This document shows positions 16,042 through 23,983 of a stretch of 64,000 bases of DNA, one piece after another (position 1 is the first letter of the stretch; every line of letters starts with the position of its first letter). Both the position numbers and the translations under genes were made by a program. A model generated the notes under the pieces. That model did no database searches and was not told where the DNA came from. It was given only the letters and a program-made list of their open reading frames with translations. The DNA is from JBBQKG01 sp038326655 (GTDB lineage Bacteria > Actinomycetota > Thermoleophilia > Solirubrobacterales > JBBDJG01): contig JBBQKG010000013.1 of NCBI GenBank assembly GCA_038326655.1, positions 1-64,000 on the forward strand, written 5' to 3'.

Positions 16042-16751
16042 CGGCCGACGAGCTCGATCGGAGGTGGGGTGGGGGCCGGCACCTCGCGGCCGAATCGGGC
16101 TTCCGCGCGGGCGCGCTTGCCAGGGCCGTACGAGTGCCCCCAGAGCGAGCGCGGCTTGCCCAGCCGCAGCGCGCCGGCGACCGCGACGGGGGTCACGAAG
16201 AGACCTGTGATCGCGGTCGGGTACTTGCCCTTGAGCACGTTCACGAGCGCGAGCCCCAGGTGCAGGCTCACGATCGTGCCAACCGCGGCGCGTGCGCCGG
16301 CCGCCGCCTCGTCCGCAACGTCGAGCCATACGCGCAGGCCGGTCACGACGAGGCCGCCCAGCGTCGCCGCGACGATCACCGCGTCGATCGAGCGCCTGCC
16401 CTGCTGGGTCCAGTAGACGTCCTTGAGATTGAGCCAGAGCGCGAACTCGTCGAGCGTCAGCCCCGCGCCGATCCCGAACAGGATCGCGAGGATCTCGCGC
16501 CCCGGGCTCCCCGGCGCGACGCCGATCGCCACGTACCCGGTGAGCAGGATCAGCAGGATGCCCCACACCATGTGGTGGATGTGCGTGCCCCCCACGGACA
16601 CGTTGCCGGGCCACCACTTCACCTGCGCGCGGATCAGGTGCGCGCTCGTGCGGATGAAGCCGAACGAGGCCAGGAACGCCAGCAGCAGGAACAGGTCCGG
16701 CTGCTTCCCCGTCTCGACGATCCAGTCGTGGTAGACCGAGGCAAATGTCAT
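16038..16751 (-). CDS. Integral membrane protein, hypothetical
   Basis: A 237-residue protein. About six hydrophobic segments are visible (20-40, 58-80, 85-105, 118-140, 155-175, 185-200). Conserved-looking polar residues sit at the membrane face: GGTHIHHMVWG (a His cluster) and GLTLDEFALWLNLKDVYWTQQGRRSID. His/Asp-Glu patterns of this sort can bind metal or lipid headgroups, but the family is not recognised. The ATG at 16751 is chosen since the upstream extension lacks hydrophobic character. It diverges from the VOC gene across 73 bp. Confidence 0.6.
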   Translation of the reverse strand: MTFASVYHDWIVETGKQPDLFLLLAFLASFGFIRTSAHLIRAQVKWWPGNVSVGGTHIHHMVWGILLILLTGYVAIGVAPGSPGREILAILFGIGAGLTLDEFALWLNLKDVYWTQQGRRSIDAVIVAATLGGLVVTGLRVWLDVADEAAAGARAAVGTIVSLHLGLALVNVLKGKYPTAITGLFVTPVAVAGALRLGKPRSLWGHSYGPGKRARAEARFGREVPAPTPPPIELVGR

Positions 16752-16824
16752 AGGTCTGGCATCGGCGAACGCAAGTATTGCTTGATTGGCGCAGCGAACG
16801 ATCGGGTACCGTCCACGACGCATC

Positions 16825-17511
16825 ATGCAAGCGAATGCCCTCGATCACGTCGCGCTGTGGGTTGCCGACCGTGACATCCTCGCGGACTTCACCTGCCGCC
16901 ATCTCGGCATGCACGTGATCGATCGCACGGACGACTTCACGCTCGTCGGTGCCGATGCCCGCCGCGGCAAGCTGACGCTGTTCACCGCGGAAGGTCCGCG
17001 CGAGCCCGGCGTGCTGGAACGTGTGGTGCTGCGCGTCAGCAACCTGGAACAGGCGCTCGGTTCGCTGCCCGAGGACCTCGACGTCCGCCGCGAGGGCCCC
17101 GTTGCCACCTTCGAGGCGCCCGAGGGGCTCGGCCTCGGGCTGGTCGAGGCGCCCGCGGTCGAGGTGGAGTACGACATCGACCACGTGGCGCTCCGGGTGC
17201 CGGAGCCGGAGCGCACCCGCGACGGCCTCGCGGGCCTCGGGCTCTACCCAGGCGGATCAGGGCGGCTGATCGTCGGCGACAAGGCGGTCGAGCTGTTGCA
17301 CGGGGACGCTGCCGAGGGCGAGCGCCCGCTGCTCAACCACATCGCGCTGCTCGTCGACTCGGGGCAGGAGCAGCTCGAGGAAGCAAGGCGGCGCGGCATC
17401 GAGATCGCGGAGGTCCGTGACGCCGCGAATACCTTCGCGGTGTTCGTCTGGGGGCCAGACCGCATCAAGCTCGAATACGTCGAGCACAAGCCGACCTTCT
17501 CGCTGGTCTGA
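16825..17511 (+). CDS. VOC (glyoxalase/extradiol dioxygenase fold) protein, two domains
   Basis: A 228-residue protein made of four beta-alpha-beta modules, i.e. two VOC domains. Repeated starts are LDHVALWV (6), LERVVLRV (about 68), IDHVALRV (about 117) and LNHIALLV (about 176); the matching strand ends are KLTLFT, GLGLVE, KAVELLH and IKLEYVEH. His and Glu at these places suggest one or two metal sites, as in catechol 2,3-dioxygenases. The downstream FAD oxidoreductase overlaps it by 4 bp, so an aromatic or steroid-like ring degradation step is plausible but not shown. Confidence 0.82.
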   Translation: MQANALDHVALWVADRDILADFTCRHLGMHVIDRTDDFTLVGADARRGKLTLFTAEGPREPGVLERVVLRVSNLEQALGSLPEDLDVRREGPVATFEAPEGLGLGLVEAPAVEVEYDIDHVALRVPEPERTRDGLAGLGLYPGGSGRLIVGDKAVELLHGDAAEGERPLLNHIALLVDSGQEQLEEARRRGIEIAEVRDAANTFAVFVWGPDRIKLEYVEHKPTFSLV

Positions 17512-18569
17512 CAGACCTCGTCGTCGCGGGCGCGGGGATGGCTGGGCTGGTGGCGGCGTCGCAGGCAGCGGCGCGCGGGGCGTCGGTCGAGCTGTATGAG
17601 AAGGCGGAGCGGTGCGGTGGCTCGATGCTGCTGTCGAGCGGGGTGATCTGGCGCCACCGTGACTTCGACCGCTTCCGCTCCGAGTGCCCGGAGGGTGACG
17701 AGGCACTCCAGCGCACGGTCTTCGAGCGCCTCGACGCAGACCTGCGGTGGCTGGAGTCGCTCGGGGCGGAGCCGGCCGAGCGCGGGACGGGCAATCCGGC
17801 CACCACCGGCGCGCGCTTCGACCCCCGCACGCTGACGGACGCGCTGCTCGCCGCGGCCGGCGGTCGGGTCCGCCTCGGCGAACCGCTCGCGGCGCTCCCC
17901 GACGACATTCCCGTGGTGCTCGCGACGGGCGGCTTCCAGGCCGACCGCGAGGAGGTCCGGCGCCACATCACGCCGGAAGCCGACCGCCTGCTGCTGCGCG
18001 CGACGCCCTGGAGCACCGGCGACGGCCTGCGGTTGGGCCTCGAGGCGGGCGCTCGCACGAGCGCCGGGCTGGACGAGTTCTACGGGCGCAACATGCCGGC
18101 TCCACCGGCGCGGATCGGCGAGCGCGATTTCATCTCCCTGGCGCAGCTCTACGCTCGGCACGCGACGGTCGCGAACCGTGACGGGGAGGCCTTCGAGACC
18201 CGCACGTGGTCGGAGACCGACGTCGTGCAGTGGACTGCCCGGCAGCCTGGCGCACGGGCCTGGTACACGGTCGGCGAGCCGGCTCTCCGAGCACGGGTGC
18301 GCGACCGCACGGTGGGGGAGATGGTCGATGCCGCAGAGCGCGCCGGCGCCCCTGTGGCCCGGCGCCGCGGCGAGGTCGTGGTCGAGGTCGTGGCCGCGAT
18401 CACGACCACCCTCGGCGGCCTGCGGATCGACGAGCACGCTCATGCCGCCCCGGGCGTGTTCGCGTGCGGCACGGACGCGGGCGGGATCGCGACCGGCGGC
18501 TATGCCAGTGGCCTCGCGGCCGCGCTCGTCTTCGGGCGGATCGCAGCGGACTCGGCGCTGGGATCGTGA
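17508..18569 (+). CDS. FAD-dependent oxidoreductase, fumarate reductase/KstD-like, short form
   Basis: About 353 residues. The dinucleotide-binding motif VVAGAGMAGLVAASQAAARGA starts it, GGSMLLSSGVIW follows, a mid-protein VVLATGGFQAD is the second flavin strand, and the C-terminal TLGGLRIDEHAH...GVFACGTDAGGIATGGYASGLAAALVFGR is characteristic of fumarate reductase/3-ketosteroid dehydrogenase flavoproteins. At this length most of the cap domain is reduced. The first strand requires a start upstream of ATG 17538, and the only candidate I see is CTG 17508, overlapping the VOC stop. It overlaps the next gene by 4 bp. Confidence 0.78.
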   Translation: MTDLVVAGAGMAGLVAASQAAARGASVELYEKAERCGGSMLLSSGVIWRHRDFDRFRSECPEGDEALQRTVFERLDADLRWLESLGAEPAERGTGNPATTGARFDPRTLTDALLAAAGGRVRLGEPLAALPDDIPVVLATGGFQADREEVRRHITPEADRLLLRATPWSTGDGLRLGLEAGARTSAGLDEFYGRNMPAPPARIGERDFISLAQLYARHATVANRDGEAFETRTWSETDVVQWTARQPGARAWYTVGEPALRARVRDRTVGEMVDAAERAGAPVARRRGEVVVEVVAAITTTLGGLRIDEHAHAAPGVFACGTDAGGIATGGYASGLAAALVFGRIAADSALGS

Positions 18570-19645
18570 GCGCCGCGGTGGAGCATGCGTTCGGCGGCTC
18601 GGAGCCCTTTACGCTCGGCATCGAGGAGGAGCTGCTGCTCGTCGATCGCGAGACGCGACGGCTGGCCCCGGTCGCGGCCGAGGTCCTGAAGGCGATCGAC
18701 GCACACGAGCGAGCCGTCTCGCACGAGGTCTATTCGGCCTCGATCGAGCTGCGCTCGCCGCCCCGGCCGGACGCCGGCGACGGAGGGCGCGAGCTGGCGA
18801 GGCTGCGGGCGGCGGCGCGCGACGCGGGCGCGACGCTGATCGGGGCCGGCATCCATCCCGACGGCGCGCTCGGTGACGCTCCGCTCGTCGATCTCGAGCG
18901 CTACCGGCTCGTCGGGGGTGCGATGCGCGGGCTGATGCAGCGCACGCCCGAGTGCGCGCTTCACGTGCACGTCGGAATGCCCGATCCGGAGACCGCGGTG
19001 CGCGTCTTCAACGGGATCCGGTCGCACCTGCCGCTGCTGCTTGCGCTCAGCGCGAACTCGCCATTCTGGTTCGGCCGGGACTCCGGCTTTGCGAGCGCCC
19101 GCTTCCCGCTCGTGCGCTCGTATCCCCGGCGCGGTGTGCCTCGGGCGTTCCGCGGCCTGTCCGACTACGCCGAGACGATCGCCGCCGTCACCGCTGCCGG
19201 AGAGCTGGCGGACTACACGTTCGTCTGGTGGGACGTCCGCCTGCACCCGAGGCTCGGGACGATCGAGCTCCGCGAGCTCGACGCGCAGTCGCGGGTGGAG
19301 GACGCGACCGCGATCGCAGCCCTGATCCAGGCGCTCGCGCGCTACGAGGCCGAGCACCCGCGCACGCCTGAGCCGGCCGAGGCGATCTCCGAGTCGAGCT
19401 TTCGCGCAAGCCGGGACGGAATCGAGGCGACGCTGTTCCACGAAGGCGAGCAGCGAACCGTGCGGGCGATTGCGCGCCGCACGCTCGAGCGGGCCGCCCC
19501 CTTCGCCCCGGATCAGGCTGTGCTCGAGCCGATCGAGCGCATGCTCGCCGAAGGCGGAGGCGCAGGTCGCCGGCGCGCGGCCTTCGAGCGCGGCGGGATC
19601 GACGCGATGCTCGACGAGCTGGTTTGCGAGACTCGGGAACCGTGA
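18566..19645 (+). CDS. Carboxylate-amine ligase, YbdK/GCS2 family (copy 2)
   Basis: A 359-residue paralogue of the ligase at 5194-6306. Shared landmarks are FTLGIEEELLLVDRETRRL, CALHVHVGMPDPETAVRVFNG (split by the HVHVG motif), LALSANSPFWFGRDSGFAS and the WWDVRLHPRLGTIELRELD core. It is an ATP-grasp-like ligase joining a carboxylate (glutamate in characterised relatives) to an amine. The GTG start overlaps the FAD oxidoreductase stop (GTGA) and its stop overlaps the PhoD start, so it belongs to a four-gene coupled set. The substrate may differ from copy 1. Confidence 0.85.
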   Translation: MSAAVEHAFGGSEPFTLGIEEELLLVDRETRRLAPVAAEVLKAIDAHERAVSHEVYSASIELRSPPRPDAGDGGRELARLRAAARDAGATLIGAGIHPDGALGDAPLVDLERYRLVGGAMRGLMQRTPECALHVHVGMPDPETAVRVFNGIRSHLPLLLALSANSPFWFGRDSGFASARFPLVRSYPRRGVPRAFRGLSDYAETIAAVTAAGELADYTFVWWDVRLHPRLGTIELRELDAQSRVEDATAIAALIQALARYEAEHPRTPEPAEAISESSFRASRDGIEATLFHEGEQRTVRAIARRTLERAAPFAPDQAVLEPIERMLAEGGGAGRRRAAFERGGIDAMLDELVCETREP

Positions 19646-21291
19646 CGATGCCCGACCTGATCCTCGGCCCCATGTTGCGCTATGTCGACGAGCACCAGGC
19701 GACGATCTGGGTCGAGACCGACGCACCGTGCGAGCTCGAGGTGCTGGGTCGCCGGGCGCCCACCTTCTGCGTCGAGGGTCACCACTACGCGGTGCTCGCG
19801 ATCGAGGGCCTCGAGCCGGGCGGCGTCTACCCCTACGAGGTCACGCTCGACGGCGAGCGCCGCTGGCCGCCGGCCGACGACCCGTTTCCGCCGCCGGCGA
19901 TCCGCACGGTCGATCCCGGCGGCACGATCCGAGTCGTGTTCGGCTCCTGCAGGGTCGCTGTCCCGCACGAGCCGCCGTTCACGCTCAGCAAGGACGAGGA
20001 CCCGCGGGGCCGGGAGGTCGATGCGCTCCACGCGCTGGCGCTGCGCATGCTGGAGCGGCCGCCGGAGGAATGGCCGGACCTGCTGCTGCTGATCGGGGAC
20101 CAGGTCTACGTCGACGAGGACGCGCCCGAGACGCGCGCCTTCATCCGCTCGCGGCGCGACACGGGCCGGCCGCCGGGGGACCAGGTGCTCGACTACGAGG
20201 AGTACTCGCGGCTCTACTGGGAGTCGTGGCGCGCGCCGGCGATCCGGTGGCTGTTCTCGACGGTCGGCGTCGTGATGATGTTCGACGACCACGACGTCCA
20301 CGACGACTGGAACACCTCGATCGCCTGGATCGAGGAGATGCGCGCGACCGATTGGTGGGAGACGCGGATCGAGTCGGCGCTCGCGTCCTACTGGGTGTAT
20401 CAGCACCTCGGCAACCTCTCGCCGGCCGAGCTGACCGGGAACGAGGTGCTGCAGCGGGTTCGCAGCGAGCACGACGCCGGGCCGTTCCTGCGGCGATGGG
20501 CGGGCCGGGTCGACCACAGCAGCAACGGCAGCCGCTGGAGCTTCTGCCGGGACCTCGGCGGAGTGCGCATGATCATGTTCGACTCGCGGGAGGGCCGAGT
20601 CGTGGGGACGTCCCCGCGCCGGATGAACGACGACACGGAGTTCGAATGGATTTCGAGCAACGCGACCGGCGACGTCGACCATCTCCTGCTGGTGGACACG
20701 CTTCCGTTTCTGATGGTGCCGTCCTTTCACCACCTCGAAGCGTGGAACGAGGCGGTGTGCGGCGGCGCCTGGGGTGGCTGGGCGAAGGGTTGGGGGGAGA
20801 AGGTGCGGCGCGGTCTCGACCTCGAGCACTGGGCCGCCTTCAACTTCTCCTTCCGCCGCCTCGAGGCCTTGCTGACCGAGATCGCGTCGGGCCGCCGCGG
20901 CCGGCCACCGGCGACGATCGTCGGTCTGGGCGGCGACGTCCATCACGCCTACCTCGCGGAGGTCGCGTTTCCGAAAAGCACGCGCGCCGAGAGCGCCGTC
21001 TACCAGGCGGTCTGCTCGCCGTTTCGCAATCCGCTGGACCGCAAGGAGCGCAGGACCGTGAAGTTCGGCAACACGCCTCTCGCCGCGCGGATCGCGCACG
21101 CGCTGGCGCGCTCGGCACGGGTCCCCGATCCGAAGATCGGGTGGCGGCTCCTGCAGCCGCCCACCTTCGACAACCAGTTCGCGACGCTCGAGCTCGAGGG
21201 ACGGTCGGCGCGCCTGCGGATCGAGCGCACCGTCCGCGACGACCCGAACAGCCACCACATCGAGACGTCGCTCGACCGCGAGCTGTCCTAG
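19642..21291 (+). CDS. PhoD-family metallophosphatase without export signal
   Basis: A 549-residue protein. An N-terminal beta-sandwich (1-95: ATIWVETDAPCELEV...VYPYEVTLDG) is joined to a PhoD-like phosphatase domain with FGSCR, LLLIGDQVYVDED, MMFDDHDVHDDWN, FDSREGRV and GLGGDVHHAYLA. These supply the Ca/Fe ligands of alkaline phosphatase D. Unlike secreted PhoD there is no twin-arginine or Sec signal, so a cytoplasmic phosphodiesterase or phosphatase role is expected. GTG 19642 overlaps the ligase stop; ATG 19648 is nearly equivalent. Confidence 0.85.
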   Translation: MTMPDLILGPMLRYVDEHQATIWVETDAPCELEVLGRRAPTFCVEGHHYAVLAIEGLEPGGVYPYEVTLDGERRWPPADDPFPPPAIRTVDPGGTIRVVFGSCRVAVPHEPPFTLSKDEDPRGREVDALHALALRMLERPPEEWPDLLLLIGDQVYVDEDAPETRAFIRSRRDTGRPPGDQVLDYEEYSRLYWESWRAPAIRWLFSTVGVVMMFDDHDVHDDWNTSIAWIEEMRATDWWETRIESALASYWVYQHLGNLSPAELTGNEVLQRVRSEHDAGPFLRRWAGRVDHSSNGSRWSFCRDLGGVRMIMFDSREGRVVGTSPRRMNDDTEFEWISSNATGDVDHLLLVDTLPFLMVPSFHHLEAWNEAVCGGAWGGWAKGWGEKVRRGLDLEHWAAFNFSFRRLEALLTEIASGRRGRPPATIVGLGGDVHHAYLAEVAFPKSTRAESAVYQAVCSPFRNPLDRKERRTVKFGNTPLAARIAHALARSARVPDPKIGWRLLQPPTFDNQFATLELEGRSARLRIERTVRDDPNSHHIETSLDRELS

Positions 21292-21315
21292 GGCCGGATC
21301 GTCGCCACTACCCTT

Positions 21316-21660
21316 GTGGCGATGGAGGACGAGGGCAACCCGATCTCGTACAGGCTGCTGCCGCGCGGCATTCCGGTCCACACCTCCGACGGCGAGGAGA
21401 TCGGTACCGTCGACGAGGTGCTCGCGACCGATCGTGAGGACATCTTCGACGGCATCGTGATCCGCACGCACCGCGGCCGCCGATTCGTGGACGCGCCGGA
21501 GGTAGCACGCCTCACGGACCGCCGCGTGATGCTCTCGATCTCTGCTGCCGAAGCCGCTCAGTTGCCGGAGCCCGAGCGCGGCGCGCCGGCGTTCGTCGCC
21601 GATCCGGCCGCGGGTCGCTGGTCGCGGTTCTTCGGCGGCGGGTGGAAGCCCCGCCGCTAG
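21316..21660 (+). CDS. PRC-barrel-like small protein
   Basis: A 114-residue protein. Residues 12-75 form a beta-rich unit (GIPVHTSDGEEIGTVDEVLA, DIFDGIVIRTHRGRRFVDAPE) resembling PRC-barrel or DUF2171 proteins, with the typical 'GxxIGxV' turn. The remaining tail, ending in SRFFGGGWKPRR, is basic and aromatic. Starts are GTG 21316 or ATG 21322. It follows PhoD by 24 bp and its 3' end overlaps the convergent anti-sigma gene by 4 bp. Function unknown; such proteins often assist RNA or protein complexes. Confidence 0.65.
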   Translation: MAMEDEGNPISYRLLPRGIPVHTSDGEEIGTVDEVLATDREDIFDGIVIRTHRGRRFVDAPEVARLTDRRVMLSISAAEAAQLPEPERGAPAFVADPAAGRWSRFFGGGWKPRR

Positions 21661-21920
21661 ACGCGCTCGCGCTTCCAGTCCCGGAAGGCGTCGAGCAGGG
21701 CATCCCGCGCGCCGGGCTCGATCGTCTCCTCGGGGAGCCTGCCGAGCGTGCGGATCGTGATCCGCATCTGGTCCAGGTAAATGGTGCAGTAAGGGCAGCC
21801 GTCGAGGTGGCGCTCGAAGCGCACACGGTCACGCCCCGGGAGCGTGCCTTCCAGATACTCGGTGACGAGCTCGACCAGCTCCTGGCAGGTGATCTCGCCT
21901 GTGCGGCGCCAAAGCCTCAT
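21657..21920 (-). CDS. Anti-sigma factor, zinc-finger (ZAS) type
   Basis: An 87-residue soluble protein. It carries the zf-HC2/ZAS motif C12...H38xxxC42xxC45 (RHLDGCPYC) in a helical frame (CQELVELVTEYLEGTL). In ZAS proteins the zinc or disulfide state decides binding of the partner sigma. No membrane helix follows, so it is a cytoplasmic sensor type. Its start overlaps the stop of the upstream ECF sigma by 4 bp (ATGA), giving the classic sigma/anti-sigma pair. Redox regulation as in RsrA is a family-based inference. Confidence 0.88.
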   Translation of the reverse strand: MRLWRRTGEITCQELVELVTEYLEGTLPGRDRVRFERHLDGCPYCTIYLDQMRITIRTLGRLPEETIEPGARDALLDAFRDWKRERV

Positions 21921-22561
21921 GTCGTCGGCTCCATTGCGTTCAGGTATCGCTCGATCGCTCCCCTGACCTTCGATCGAGCCCGGTGCAACAACACTCTTTG
22001 GTTTGTCTCGGTGATGTCCATGGCGTTACGCACCTCTTCGGAGGACCAGCCTTCGACGTCGCGCAGGGTGATCACCTCGCGCTGGGACGGCGGCAGCGCG
22101 TCGATCGCATCGAGCACGGTCTTCCGCGTCTCCCCGGAGAGCAGGCTCTCCTCCGGGCCCTCCCACGGCGTCGGCCCCAGCGCCCATCCGCGCGCCTGCT
22201 CGTGTCCCGGCGGGAAGAAGCGGTCGGGGTCGACCGAGCGCTCCTCGCCGCCGGCGCCCGCGAGCGCGGAGAACGGCACCGAGCGCCGCTCGCGCCCCCC
22301 GCGCGTCTTGGCGATGTTGGTGAGGATCCGGAAGATCCAGGTCTTGAGCGAGGCGCGGCCCTCGAAGCGGTCGATTCCGTTCAGCACCCCGATCCAGGTC
22401 TCCTGGACGACCTCCTCGGCGACCGCCTGGCTCGGGACATACATCCGCGCGACCCGCAGCAGCAGCGGCCCGAGGTCGTCGACGAGCCGCATGAAGGCCG
22501 TCTGGTCCCCGCGCCGCACCGCGTCTACGAGGAGGCGCTCCTCGCTCAGGTCGTCCGCCAT
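21917..22561 (-). CDS. ECF sigma factor
   Basis: A 214-residue group IV sigma. Region 2 runs about 8-85 (AFMRLVDDLGPLLLRVARMYVP, VVQETWIGVLNGIDRFEGRASLKTWIFRILTNI split across helices). A long linker (95-140) with Pro and Gly follows, then region 4 (about 145-205) with LPPSQREVITLRDVEGWSSEEV and an HRAR-type end. It pairs with the overlapping ZAS anti-sigma. The target regulon is not visible; the adjacent disulfide oxidoreductase, 15 bp upstream in the opposite gene order, hints at thiol stress. Confidence 0.92.
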   Translation of the reverse strand: MADDLSEERLLVDAVRRGDQTAFMRLVDDLGPLLLRVARMYVPSQAVAEEVVQETWIGVLNGIDRFEGRASLKTWIFRILTNIAKTRGGRERRSVPFSALAGAGGEERSVDPDRFFPPGHEQARGWALGPTPWEGPEESLLSGETRKTVLDAIDALPPSQREVITLRDVEGWSSEEVRNAMDITETNQRVLLHRARSKVRGAIERYLNAMEPTT

Positions 22562-22576
22562 CGCCCGGTAACGCTG

Positions 22577-23929
22577 TCACATCGGCGCAGGCACCTTCTC
22601 GCCAAGCTTCGCAAGCGCGTAGACAAAGGCCTCGGAGAACGCGGGGAAGGGCTGGATCGTGTCCCGCATCACCTCGAGCGGGACCCGGGCCCGGATCGCC
22701 AGCGTCGCCTGCTGCAGCCACTCGCCGGCCTCCGGGCCGAGCGCGTAGGCGCCCGTCAGCCGCGCTCCGTCGGAGACCAGCGTCATGAACCCAGGCCGCT
22801 TGTCGTACTCGCGCGTGTACGTGGCGGTCTTCGGCACGTCCTTCAGCTGGGTTGTGGCCTCGAGCTTGCCCTCGGACTCGCCCACTGCGGCCGCCTGCGG
22901 ATCGGTGAACACGACCCTTGGCACGGCGTCGAAGTTAGCGGCGCGGGGGTTCCCGAGGATGTTGGAGGCGACCACGCGGCCCTCGTACTTGCCGACATAG
23001 GTGAGTGGCCAGACGTCGTTCACGTCTCCGATCGCCCAGACGTTCTCGCCGGCGCGCATGTGGTCGTCGACCTCGACGTTGCCGCGCTTGCCGAGTTCGA
23101 TCCCGAGCGTCTCCAGGCCGAGCCCGTCCGTGCGGGGGCGGCGCCCGGTCGCGACCAGCAGCTTGTCGCCGCGAAGCTCGGATCCGTCGGGGAAGGAGAC
23201 GACGAACTCGTCGCCGTCCTTGCCGACCGCGCTTGCGAGCTGGCCGAAGTGCAGCTCGACGCCGTCCGCGGCGAGCGCCTCGCCGAGTCCGTCGCCGAGT
23301 GCCTTCGGCTCCCGGGGCAGGACGTGGTCCATGCCCTCGACGACCGCGACCGACACGCCCATGCGGGCCAGTGCCTGGGCCATCTCGACGCCGACCGGGC
23401 CGGCGCCGAGCACGACCAGCCGGTCCGGCAGCTGTTTCAGCCCCGTGGCCTCACGATTGGTCCAGACCCCCTTCGTCTCGCGCAGCCCCGGGATCGGCGG
23501 GATCACGGGGTCCGACCCAGTCGCGATCACGATGTGGGTGGCGGAGTGAGGCCTGCCGTCGACCTCGACCGTGCCGGGGCCGGCGATGCAGCCGGCGCCG
23601 CGAAGCAGCTCGATACCGTGGTTGGCGAGCCACTCCGCAGCCCCGGTGTCGTCGTAGTCCGACACCATGAAGTCTCGCCAGGCGAGCGCCGCCCGCGCGT
23701 CCACGCCGCCCGTCACGGCCTCACGCGCGCCGGGCGCCTCGCGGGCGCCCTCGAGCGCCTCGCCGGGGCGCAGGAGCGTCTTCGACGGTATGCAGGCCCA
23801 GTACGAGCACTCGCCGCCGACCAGCTCGCGGTCGACGATCGCGACCTTCAGGCCGCCCCCGGCGAGCTCGCCTGCACAGGCCTCTCCCGACGGCCCGGCC
23901 CCGATCACTATCACGTCGTAGTCGCTCAT
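22577..23929 (-). CDS. Pyridine nucleotide-disulfide oxidoreductase, not a true lipoamide dehydrogenase
   Basis: A 450-residue FAD enzyme. It has an N-terminal GAGPSGEACAGELA, the redox-active CSYWAC pair (C41, C46) followed by IPSKTLLRP, an NAD(P)-binding VVLGAGPVGVEMAQALARMG, ATGRRPRTDGLGL and NVWAIGDVNDVWPLTYVGKYEGR. The dimerisation domain ends IQPFPAFSEAF, so the His-Glu dyad of lipoamide dehydrogenase and glutathione reductase is absent. MerA-like or mycothione/soluble transhydrogenase-like roles are alternatives. It sits just upstream of the ECF sigma on the same strand. Confidence 0.85.
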   Translation of the reverse strand: MSDYDVIVIGAGPSGEACAGELAGGGLKVAIVDRELVGGECSYWACIPSKTLLRPGEALEGAREAPGAREAVTGGVDARAALAWRDFMVSDYDDTGAAEWLANHGIELLRGAGCIAGPGTVEVDGRPHSATHIVIATGSDPVIPPIPGLRETKGVWTNREATGLKQLPDRLVVLGAGPVGVEMAQALARMGVSVAVVEGMDHVLPREPKALGDGLGEALAADGVELHFGQLASAVGKDGDEFVVSFPDGSELRGDKLLVATGRRPRTDGLGLETLGIELGKRGNVEVDDHMRAGENVWAIGDVNDVWPLTYVGKYEGRVVASNILGNPRAANFDAVPRVVFTDPQAAAVGESEGKLEATTQLKDVPKTATYTREYDKRPGFMTLVSDGARLTGAYALGPEAGEWLQQATLAIRARVPLEVMRDTIQPFPAFSEAFVYALAKLGEKVPAPM

Positions 23930-23983
23930 TCGTCGCTCCTTTCGATCTCATGTCGCCCCACCCGTCGATCTGTTACGCGTCGA

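Noticed and set aside
16767..16810. TTGATT-type -35 upstream of the VOC gene at 16825
   Set aside because: The matching -10 position is GC-rich (GGTACC-like), so promoter support is too weak to list.
14890..17184. A 764-codon minus-strand frame spanning three genes
   Set aside because: It crosses genes on both strands and reads as low-complexity Arg/Asp/Glu-rich sequence; a shadow.
22577..23929. Lipoamide dehydrogenase (lpd)
   Set aside because: The C-terminal His-Glu dyad needed for that reaction is missing, and no 2-oxoacid dehydrogenase genes are nearby.
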